A stretch of 64,000 nt of DNA from Cerina litoralis. Lineage in GTDB: Bacteria > Bacteroidota > Bacteroidia > Flavobacteriales > Flavobacteriaceae. Below are positions 35,262 through 43,665 of the stretch, piece after piece (the stretch's first letter is position 1; each line of letters begins with the position of its first letter). A model generated the notes under the pieces. It was not told where the DNA came from and did no database searches. It saw nothing but the letters and a program-made list of their open reading frames with translations. The stretch spans positions 56,088 to 120,087 of the forward strand of contig JAIRBC010000016.1 of the NCBI GenBank assembly GCA_022008415.1, given 5' to 3'. Both the position numbers and the translations under genes were made by a program.

Positions 35262-37100
35262 ATGCTTAAAATTTACCTCTCCCTGATGATTCTGGGAAGT
35301 ATCGGTTCTGGAAATTGGACCTACGGACAAAAGATCATCGATCTAAGGGATTACGGGGTGCTTCCAAATTCTTTTGAGAACGCTTCACCAGCCATTGTTA
35401 GGGCGCTGAACGATGCCGCCGTTGCCGATAGCGCGGTCATCCGGTTTCCGGGGGGTCGTATAGATCTTTGGCCAACCGGAGCCCCAGCCAAGGAATATTA
35501 CGTATCTAACACCACCGAGCCCGATTCCCTGAGCAAGGTAAAGACCGTAGGCATATTATTAAATGGTTTGAAGAACATAACCCTGGAAGGCAATGGTACC
35601 TTGCTAATGGTCCACGGCAAAATGGTACACCTTGTTTTGGATCATTGCAGGAATATTAAAGTGAAGGGGCTTCGGTTCGATTATGAACGCCCCACCATGT
35701 CCGAAATGGAAGTGGTAAAAATGACGGATACCACGGTTACCGTACAAGTAAACCCCGACTCCCGGTATTGGATCCAGAACAGAAAAATTACATGGTATGG
35801 CGACGGATGGAAATCTAAACCAAAAAGAATCCATATGGTTTATTACAGACCCTCCCTAGAGACCATGTACTACGGAAAGTACAGGCCATTTAATTCAGGA
35901 AAAGTCTATGAACCGACCCCTGGCAAACTTATATTTAAAGGAGATTTTTTAAATTCGGAATTCCAGGAAGGCGATATTTTGACCTTTCGGGATGTGTATA
36001 GGGATTGTCTGGGCATACTCAACAATTATTCACAGAACATTGTCCTAAAGGATATCTATATGCACTATATGCACGGAATGGGAATAGTGAGCCAGTTTTC
36101 CAAAAATATCCATATCAATAATTTTAGGGGGAAACCCAGAAAGGAATCTGGCCGTACCATTGCGGCTTTTGCCGATTTTTTACACTTCTCCGGATGCTAT
36201 GGAAAAATTACCGTGGAAAACAGCCTATTCTCGGGCTCCCATGACGACGACATCAACATTCACGGCACCCATCTTAGGATTTCGGAAAGCAATGGCCATC
36301 TTATAAAAGTACGTTTTATGCATGAACAGACATGGAATTTGGATGCTTTTGAAAAAGGGGATTCCATCGCTTTTGTGGATAATAAAACCTTATTGACCTA
36401 TGGGGATGCCATCGTCAGAAGTGTCGGTAAAATCTCCAAAAGAGAACTGCAATTGGAGTTGGACCGGCCTGCACCAAAAGAATTAAGGGAAAAACACTGC
36501 GTGGAAAACCTGACCAAAACTCCCGAAGTGGTTATTAGGAACAACCGTTTTGAACATACCAATACTAGGGGTTTGCTGCTTACCTCGCGTCGAAAGGCCA
36601 TTGTAGAGGACAACGTATTTTTCAGGACCGGGATGCATGCTATTTTGATCGCGGACGATTGTAATTATTGGTACGAATCCGGGCCGGTAACGGACGTAAC
36701 CATCCGCAACAATCAGTTTATCCAGTGCGGGTATAATTCCTATCCGGATACCTATCCCATCGCCATCATGCCAGAGACGCACACCTTTCTAAAAAACCGG
36801 TACGTGCATAAGAACATCCGCATTACCGGAAACGAGTTCACTCTCTTTGCCCCGCCCTTACTATTTGCGCGATCTGCGAGAAACATCATCTTTACGGAGA
36901 ACGAAATAAACGGGGGACCTTCACCATATTTTCCCAATAGTACAAAGCCCGTGTTCTTCTTGGAGCATTGCACGGGGGTTAGGATTAAAAATAACCGGTT
37001 TAAGGATTCGTTTCCCGAAAGGATAATAGAACTTAAATATATGGACAAAGACGGGGTGGATTACGGATCAAAAACTAAATTTAAGTTGATAAACAATTGA
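35262..37100 (+). CDS. GH110-type alpha-1,3-galactosidase
   Basis: This is a 612-residue protein from ATG 35262; a TTG 6 codons earlier is less likely. A signal peptide ends GNWTYGQ. The protein is a right-handed beta-helix: IIDLRDYGVLPNSFENASPA (family start), KNITLEGNGTLLMVHGK, GCYGKITVENSLFSGSHDDD, INIHGTHLRI (acidic cluster at about 327), VVIRNNRFEHTNTRGLLLTS and several later VTIRNNQF/IRITGNEF rungs. SHDDDINIHG and the opening motif are those of GH110, whose members remove alpha-1,3-linked galactose from blood-group B and linear alpha-Gal structures. Next to GH95 and GH109 it completes a set aimed at terminal alpha-linked sugars. Confidence 0.87.
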   Translation: MLKIYLSLMILGSIGSGNWTYGQKIIDLRDYGVLPNSFENASPAIVRALNDAAVADSAVIRFPGGRIDLWPTGAPAKEYYVSNTTEPDSLSKVKTVGILLNGLKNITLEGNGTLLMVHGKMVHLVLDHCRNIKVKGLRFDYERPTMSEMEVVKMTDTTVTVQVNPDSRYWIQNRKITWYGDGWKSKPKRIHMVYYRPSLETMYYGKYRPFNSGKVYEPTPGKLIFKGDFLNSEFQEGDILTFRDVYRDCLGILNNYSQNIVLKDIYMHYMHGMGIVSQFSKNIHINNFRGKPRKESGRTIAAFADFLHFSGCYGKITVENSLFSGSHDDDINIHGTHLRISESNGHLIKVRFMHEQTWNLDAFEKGDSIAFVDNKTLLTYGDAIVRSVGKISKRELQLELDRPAPKELREKHCVENLTKTPEVVIRNNRFEHTNTRGLLLTSRRKAIVEDNVFFRTGMHAILIADDCNYWYESGPVTDVTIRNNQFIQCGYNSYPDTYPIAIMPETHTFLKNRYVHKNIRITGNEFTLFAPPLLFARSARNIIFTENEINGGPSPYFPNSTKPVFFLEHCTGVRIKNNRFKDSFPERIIELKYMDKDGVDYGSKTKFKLINN

Positions 37101-37333
37101 AAATAGGCGATTGACGAAAATTACTCAGCGAACCCAACCCCAACTGGAATTAGAAATTCGGTGGATGTTCAACTTAATTTTTCAAACAATGAAACCTACC
37201 TATTTAGAATAATCTTTAACCACACAGCATAATGATTATTTTTAAACATCAAAGGGCACACCCCCCGAAATGACTTTGCCGGACCGGTGCGACCCTTATA
37301 ATACAATAAATGTGAACACGTTAAAATTGATAT

Positions 37334-38944
37334 TTAGCGGCTTACATCAAGGGTCAGGACCCTTTGCCCTTCCCCTTTTATCGGAGGAACTATTAGCCAA
37401 CCTGCATCCGAGTAACTAATTTTTTCAATCCCCACATCACCCCATTCTCGTAATGCCTCCATATCCAGTTTGGACAGAGAGGGTACAAAAATCATGGTCG
37501 CAGCATTATTATTTTTATCTTCTTTCCATTTCATGGTAAACTCGTGGGAATCAAAGTCGTTGCCATAACAAATCAATTCTCCATTGGTATACGCCGGATA
37601 CACACGGACCAGGATCTGTTTAAAATATTCTAAATTTTCGGTCCCGGGGTCATAGGACCAATAGGCATTCCCAAAAAGATGTTTTTCAATGAGATTAACC
37701 GCATTTTTTGCGGTTGGAATCACACTCGTGGAATTTCCATAAAAAGCACCCCATTCCCCTAGCCAGACAGGCATATTTAGTTGCTTTCCCTTTTTGTCGA
37801 TTTGCTCATAGATATAAGACACCCTTTCCTTGGATGCCATAGCCACTGCCTCGGTATCTGTCACTAGATCGTAACCATGAGGGGCATAGGCCACTAATGG
37901 ATCTGGGGAACCGTCTAAGAGGGAAACCCGTTCTATACTACTGGCCACACCCGTATTACTAAAATAGCTATGTTCCAGGAAAAGGATATTATTTTTATCC
38001 ACTTCCCTAATGGCAAGGGCTACTTTTTGATACATTTCTTGCAAATAAGTGGTTTCAAATTCTTTGTTGAGCTTAAAAAGTCGACTAAAAACAAAGTGAT
38101 AGTTTTCCTTATCGGATAATACTTTAAGTGCGTCCATCCTATTCTTTTCGTCTGCCCACAAAGCGGTCAGCTGTGCCTCATCCAACGTCTCCCCAGTTAG
38201 GGAATAGTGCAGTTCCCCGTAAGCGGCAAGTAAGGTTCTGGTAGATTCCATGGCCGTTGAACCTGGAAAAGGCTCATTCATTATGTCGTATCCGATAACG
38301 GTTGAGTTATCTGCGTACCTCTTTGCAATATGTTGCCATAGCGAAGCATAATGGTCTTGAAGACCTATACCATCCGGCGCTGGCTTGTTTAGCCAAAAAT
38401 TGTCGAAAGAAGTCTGAACCGCTTCGCTCATCATATACGCATCACTCCATATTGCACCAGTGGTATGCGGTTTTCCCTCATCCAAGGTGGCCCATTCCGG
38501 TGCACCATCGGAGTATTTTACACTAAAGAGGTCCTGATGCATGTCTAACACCACGAACAGGCCATTCTTTTCAGCTAGTGCTATCCGTTGATCGATCTCT
38601 TTTAAATATTCTTCATTATACACTCCCGGTTCCGGCTCCAATCTATCCCAAATAATAATGAACCGTATACAGTTTACCCCCCATTTTACAAGGTTTTCAT
38701 ACAGTTCTGGCCCACCTTGAAAAATATAACCGTCTTCCTTGTTTTTACTTACAATGTTTATCCCATTTAATATAACCTGACGCTTATTTTGATCAACAAA
38801 ACGACTCCCGCTTACAGTTATGGTTTTCGGCAGATTTTTCTCGTTTTGTGCTGTAGAATTGCGATTATCCTTGCATGCCGTAAAAATAATTCCGATCACC
38901 AATACAAGCATCGCGACAATCCACAAATTTATTTTTGCCTTCAT
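37334..38944 (-). CDS. GH5 endoglycoceramidase-like lipoprotein (paralogue 2)
   Basis: This 536-residue lipoprotein (IIFTACKDNRN) is clearly a paralogue of the enzyme at 33296-34918. It shares RQVILNxIN, IIWDxLEPEPG, YNEEYLKEID, VVLDMHQDLFSVKY, GAPEWATLDEG, MNEP, MPVWLGEWGA and PAYTNGEL. The acid/base Glu (IMNEPFPGS) and nucleophile Glu (LGEWGAFY) are kept. It points the other way, converging on GH110, and its promoter region is shared with the hybrid two-component gene at 39370. The middle of the domain differs most from paralogue 1, so the two may prefer different glycan heads. The 233 bases between it and GH110 show no clear terminator. Confidence 0.83.
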   Translation of the reverse strand: MKAKINLWIVAMLVLVIGIIFTACKDNRNSTAQNEKNLPKTITVSGSRFVDQNKRQVILNGINIVSKNKEDGYIFQGGPELYENLVKWGVNCIRFIIIWDRLEPEPGVYNEEYLKEIDQRIALAEKNGLFVVLDMHQDLFSVKYSDGAPEWATLDEGKPHTTGAIWSDAYMMSEAVQTSFDNFWLNKPAPDGIGLQDHYASLWQHIAKRYADNSTVIGYDIMNEPFPGSTAMESTRTLLAAYGELHYSLTGETLDEAQLTALWADEKNRMDALKVLSDKENYHFVFSRLFKLNKEFETTYLQEMYQKVALAIREVDKNNILFLEHSYFSNTGVASSIERVSLLDGSPDPLVAYAPHGYDLVTDTEAVAMASKERVSYIYEQIDKKGKQLNMPVWLGEWGAFYGNSTSVIPTAKNAVNLIEKHLFGNAYWSYDPGTENLEYFKQILVRVYPAYTNGELICYGNDFDSHEFTMKWKEDKNNNAATMIFVPSLSKLDMEALREWGDVGIEKISYSDAGWLIVPPIKGEGQRVLTLDVSR

Positions 38945-39063
38945 TTTAATTCGGTTTTAATCAGCATTTCAATGTTTATTACTACTTAGGGAACTCGTTT
39001 CAATTTTATCAATGGACCATAACCGGTTAAACCCCTGGATATTTATTCTATATAAAGAATAAA

Positions 39064-39089
39064 CAAAGGGCGACCGTAATCGCCCTTTG
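39064..39089. other. Perfect 10-bp-stem hairpin in a divergent promoter region
   Basis: CAAAGGGCGA and TCGCCCTTTG flank the loop CCGTAA. The stem is GC-rich in its middle, with A and T tails on the two sides, like a bidirectional terminator. Yet it lies between two divergently transcribed genes, 120 bases upstream of the minus-strand endoglycoceramidase start and 281 bases upstream of the regulator. It might end a short transcript, act in a leader, or be a protein-binding site. I see no open frame it could serve. Confidence 0.6.
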
Positions 39090-39369
39090 CCATTAAAGAA
39101 TCAATTCAACTAGCTCAACTGACCTCTTATATCCACTAAATTTGATTGTGAAAATGGTTAGGCTATCTTCCCATCCACTTAAAACTGCATACAAATTAAA
39201 TTGTTCAATAATACATAATAATCTACACAATTTGTTATAACTGATTCTGATTTCTATGGCACGATTTCACCGAATACAACGTTTTCGGGATTGTTTGCCA
39301 TAGTTTCGGAAAGGGATTATGAAATCCCCTACAAATTCCTATTTTTACGAAAAACCAGAATAAGCTTTT

Positions 39370-42300
39370 ATGCGCATAAAAGGTATTAATTTACGCTTTG
39401 CACTGCTAATGTTGTTTACGTGCAATACGAGCTATACGCAAATTGTAAACTACAACACCAAGGATGGTTTGGTCTTCAACAATGTGGACCATATAAGTGA
39501 GGATGACGAAGGACTAGTATATATTTCTACGGGGGAGGGCCTTAATATATTTGACGGAAGTGAATTTACGCTTTTTAATCTTCACAACACGGATGGTTTT
39601 AGCAATAAAGTAGCCCAGACCATATTTTTAAAAAAAGGACTGATATTGATCGGTACCCGGGACAAAGGTCTATTTGTATGGGATAAGCTCAAAAAAATGA
39701 TTATTCCCCTTATCTTGGAAAAGGAGCCGCTGGAGTCCCAAGTTGGCATTACCACCTTATTTTTAGATAGCAGTGGTCAAGTATGGGTAGGCAATGATAA
39801 AGGGACCTTATTTTCATTTCCTCTATCGGATATCGATTCAAACTCCTCGGATTACATTTTGTCGGAAGCTGAGGAAATCACAACCCTTTCGGGGGCAATT
39901 CTCACTATTCTTGAGGTAGATCAAACGATACTCATCGGCAGTAAAGGCTCTAAAGCCACCAGGATCAGAAAAGCAAATAACAATTACATTATAGATCAAC
40001 CCATAGAAGTGGCAGGGGCTGCGAGTATAAATAGTATCGCGTTTGCCAAGGAAATCCTGTTTTTGGGCACGGACAAGGGGCTTTTTAAATTAATGGGGTT
40101 TGCACCTCACGAGAACAAAGATGTCCAAACCCTTACCGATTCGTGGAAATTGAACAGTACGGTCATACGGTCCTTAAGCGTTCATCGAAACTCCATCTGG
40201 GTGGGCACGGAGGGGCTGGGCATTTATAATTTTACAATCGACGGAAAAGAACTAGAGCATTTCCTTTATGATCAGCGCAAACAAAACAATCTGAACTCCA
40301 ACTATGTATTGACCTCCTATATTGACAGAAACAATAATCTTTGGATCGGCACTTGGTTCGGCGGAATGAACGTGATCGATTTAAGCGAAAAAAATTATTC
40401 GGTTGTCTACGACGCGGAAAATGAGAAAAATTTATTCTCGAACATTATCTGGGCGATGGCCCGGCTACCGAATGGCAGAATTTTTTTAGGCACCCATGGC
40501 AATGGATTGGGAGAATACATCGCCGATAGAAAAAATTTTAAATCGGTCGCCTCCAACCAAGAAATAAAATCAATTTTATCACTTTATTACGACCCCCTAA
40601 CCAAACTCCTATTTATAGGAACATGGGGCAATGGAATTAGGGTGTACGATCCCAACACCCATAAATTGGTGAACGAGAAATACGATTTTGAGCTATTAAA
40701 TCAAGATCGAATTTATAGTATAGCGCGCGGCCCCAGTAACAACCTATGGATAGGCAGCTCCGAAAATGGCCTGTTTCGCCTTTCAAAAGACGGACTGCAA
40801 TTGCAGAAAATTAATCTTCCCAATGAAACTGCTCATAACCCCATGGAAATAAAGAGTATTGCAAGCGATAGCATAAATAGGCGGGTTTGGGCCGGATCTA
40901 TTAAAAATGGCCTTTTTTCCGTAAATCTTGATGAGGGGGGCACCATAGAAAGTGTAAAACAATTTGAATCCTTTGCCGACGAAGATGATAAAATCTATGT
41001 AGACAATCTTTATATTCGTAATGATGGTGTCCTATGGATCCTTTGTAGAAATGGTATCGGGGTTTTAAAATCTAACGAAAATCCAAAACGCCACCCGTTA
41101 ATCGATGGCTGCGTAGTTACGGGAATGGCTGCGGATGCCTCGGGAAATTTATGGGCCAGTACACATAAGGGCATATTTAAGATGGATCCGGAAGCAGTGT
41201 CGGCGACATATACCCTTTCGGAATATTCTTGTTATGATCTATTTTACAATCCATTGGACAATACCATTATAACCGCTACGGATGACGGGCTGCTTAAAAT
41301 AAAACCGGACGAGCCCATACGTCTACCCCCTTTTCCTACCCTGATGTTTTCTGAGTTGCATATCTTAAATCAAACAATTGTACCTCAAACGGAATTTCAC
41401 GGACAGGTGGTATTGCCGCAAAACCTGAATTATTGCGACACCATCGTACTGCCCCATAACAGTCAATCTTTTTCCATCAGCTTTAATGCATTGGCCTTTA
41501 CCGGGAAGAAAAAAATACGAATGATCCATAGGCTTAATAACTTTGAAAAGGAATGGAGAAAATCTAATGGAATATCCAATGTTGCCAATTACACCAATGT
41601 ACCACCGGGCACCTATGAACTGGAAGTAAAGGTAGGTCACGACTATCTTGGATGGAATCCTCAGTCCAGAAAGCTTACCATCATTAAACTAAAACCATGG
41701 TGGGCCTCCCCTTTGGCCTATCTGGCTTACGCCCTTTGTCTGGCTATAATTATTTATATAATATTTAAAGAGATAAGGACGCGTATACAGATAAAGCAGG
41801 CGTTTAAAATTGAAAAAATAAAGCAGGAGCGAAACCAAGAACTCTACCAACAAAAATTATCCTTTTTCACCAACGTATCGCACGATTTACGAACGCCGCT
41901 GACCCTTATAATCGGCCCGCTCGAAGAAATGCTTTCTAATGGCGAGATTGAGCAAAAGTTTCAGAAAAAGTTGATGCGAATGCACAAGAACGGGCAAATG
42001 CTATTAAATATAGTAAACCAGATCCTGAATTTTAGAAAGGCCGAGAGCAATATCGTGGATTTGGAATTGGAGCAAATTGACCTTAATGCCTTTGTGGAGA
42101 ATATCTGCTCCCAGTTCTACGAATTGGCACAAATAAACGATCTGGATTTTGAAGTATCATGTCCCGATGAGAAATTGATTCTAATAGCCGATTCCAACAA
42201 ATTGGAATCCATTCTGATAAATCTAATCTCCAACGCCATAAAATTCACTCCCAAATACGGCGAAGTAGTGGTACAGGTATATAGTGAAAATGACTATATC

Positions 42301-43386
42301 TCCATCAGTGTTATGGACACCGGAATTGGAATCCCCAAGGACGAATTGGATTCTATTTTCACTAGATTTTACAGGTCCAAAAAAAGTGAGGACCTACAAG
42401 GCAACGGAATTGGCACTACCCTAGTAAAAAAATATACGGAAATACACAATGGAAAAATTGAAGTCCATAGCGTAGAGAATGAGGGGACAGAATTTATTGT
42501 TCACTTTCCAATAATCCATGAACTTTCCGAATATCCCCATCATGTAATCCATTCCAATCCAGAATTTAGCATGGATGCTACCCCAAAAATTGTGTCTCCA
42601 TCCGCAAATCCGAAAAAAATTTCCGTTTTGGTAATAGACGACAGTGAGGATATTAGGGATTATTTAAAGGAAATCCTTGAAAACGAATATAAGGTCTATT
42701 CGGCAGATAACGGGAAAGAAGGACTTTCCGTAACCAACAATAACATGCCGGATTTAGTTATTACAGATATAATGATGAAGGGTATGGACGGAACCGAAGT
42801 ATGCAACCAAATAAAATCCAATTTAAACACTTCCCATATTCCCGTCATTCTGTTGACCGCCAAAACTTCCATGGATTCCAAAATTGAAGGATTTGAAAAG
42901 GGCGCGGATGCCTATATTGAAAAGCCCTTTAACAGTAAATTTTTACTGACCCGGGTTAAGAAGTTAATAGAACAAAAGGAGGCTTTAAAAAAGAAAATGC
43001 TACAATCGGACAATCTATTGGGGGAGGCCAAACCGCAATCTGTGGACGAACGGTTTATTGAAAAAATCATTGGGCATATAGAAACCAATATATCGGAATC
43101 GGAATTCTCCGTTCAAAGCCTCATAGAGAATATGAATATGAGCCAAGATCAGCTCTATCGAAAAATTAAAGCGCTGACGGGACTATCCATCAACCATTTT
43201 ATACGGTTGGTGCGATTAAAAAAAGCGGCCCGTTTACTCGCCCATGGAGATTTAACCGTTAGTGAGGTCCTGTTTAAAGTCGGCTTTAACAATCCATCCT
43301 ATTTTACAAGATGTTTTAAAGCGGAATTTGGAGTTCTCCCCAGAGAGTACAATCCATCCACAAACCTTTCGTCAATAAAAAAATAA
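39370..43386 (+). CDS. Hybrid two-component system regulator (sensor kinase, receiver and AraC domain in one protein)
   Basis: This 1338-residue protein has a signal peptide and then two seven-bladed propellers of Reg_prop repeats, with recurring LWIGT/IWVGT motifs. A Y_Y_Y domain follows (NVPPGTYELEVKVGHDYLGW), then one membrane segment (about 780-800) and a histidine kinase with the phospho-acceptor in FFTNVSHDLRTPLTLI (about 838). The ATPase has SNAIKFTPKYGE and DTGIGIP, the receiver has its Asp in PDLVITDIMM (about 1130), and an AraC domain ends the protein. Such one-piece regulators sense a periplasmic oligosaccharide and switch on neighbouring utilisation genes. Placed next to endoglycoceramidase 2, it probably senses the glycan released in this locus. 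Confidence 0.93.
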   Translation: MRIKGINLRFALLMLFTCNTSYTQIVNYNTKDGLVFNNVDHISEDDEGLVYISTGEGLNIFDGSEFTLFNLHNTDGFSNKVAQTIFLKKGLILIGTRDKGLFVWDKLKKMIIPLILEKEPLESQVGITTLFLDSSGQVWVGNDKGTLFSFPLSDIDSNSSDYILSEAEEITTLSGAILTILEVDQTILIGSKGSKATRIRKANNNYIIDQPIEVAGAASINSIAFAKEILFLGTDKGLFKLMGFAPHENKDVQTLTDSWKLNSTVIRSLSVHRNSIWVGTEGLGIYNFTIDGKELEHFLYDQRKQNNLNSNYVLTSYIDRNNNLWIGTWFGGMNVIDLSEKNYSVVYDAENEKNLFSNIIWAMARLPNGRIFLGTHGNGLGEYIADRKNFKSVASNQEIKSILSLYYDPLTKLLFIGTWGNGIRVYDPNTHKLVNEKYDFELLNQDRIYSIARGPSNNLWIGSSENGLFRLSKDGLQLQKINLPNETAHNPMEIKSIASDSINRRVWAGSIKNGLFSVNLDEGGTIESVKQFESFADEDDKIYVDNLYIRNDGVLWILCRNGIGVLKSNENPKRHPLIDGCVVTGMAADASGNLWASTHKGIFKMDPEAVSATYTLSEYSCYDLFYNPLDNTIITATDDGLLKIKPDEPIRLPPFPTLMFSELHILNQTIVPQTEFHGQVVLPQNLNYCDTIVLPHNSQSFSISFNALAFTGKKKIRMIHRLNNFEKEWRKSNGISNVANYTNVPPGTYELEVKVGHDYLGWNPQSRKLTIIKLKPWWASPLAYLAYALCLAIIIYIIFKEIRTRIQIKQAFKIEKIKQERNQELYQQKLSFFTNVSHDLRTPLTLIIGPLEEMLSNGEIEQKFQKKLMRMHKNGQMLLNIVNQILNFRKAESNIVDLELEQIDLNAFVENICSQFYELAQINDLDFEVSCPDEKLILIADSNKLESILINLISNAIKFTPKYGEVVVQVYSENDYISISVMDTGIGIPKDELDSIFTRFYRSKKSEDLQGNGIGTTLVKKYTEIHNGKIEVHSVENEGTEFIVHFPIIHELSEYPHHVIHSNPEFSMDATPKIVSPSANPKKISVLVIDDSEDIRDYLKEILENEYKVYSADNGKEGLSVTNNNMPDLVITDIMMKGMDGTEVCNQIKSNLNTSHIPVILLTAKTSMDSKIEGFEKGADAYIEKPFNSKFLLTRVKKLIEQKEALKKKMLQSDNLLGEAKPQSVDERFIEKIIGHIETNISESEFSVQSLIENMNMSQDQLYRKIKALTGLSINHFIRLVRLKKAARLLAHGDLTVSEVLFKVGFNNPSYFTRCFKAEFGVLPREYNPSTNLSSIKK

Positions 43387-43665
43387 TTGGGATTAGAAAG
43401 CAGATGTTACCAGGACCCAAACTTCTGAAAATAAATAATCGGTCTTTGGCTGGAAATCTTTGAAATCCCATCACCATGTGGAGTATTCCCGGTCGAAAGT
43501 TCAATTTTTATTGGTGGCGAATTTTATTTCTTCCATGTTCAAGGGGATATAGATAACCGTCCAATTTTAAAATTCAGAAGTACATGGTATTTTTGCTATC
43601 AAGTGATTTGGTTTTTGGAATATTTAAAAAATGTTGTTCGCGCATTAGAATAATAGGAAAGGAAA

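Noticed and set aside
37101..37333. Terminator between the converging GH110 and endoglycoceramidase 2 genes
   Set aside because: Only a short CCGGACCGG palindrome is present, with no stem followed by a T-run.
43387..43665. Possible gene tail on the minus strand at about 43515-43572
   Set aside because: About 20 codons look protein-like but the frame has a stop directly upstream and no match I can name.
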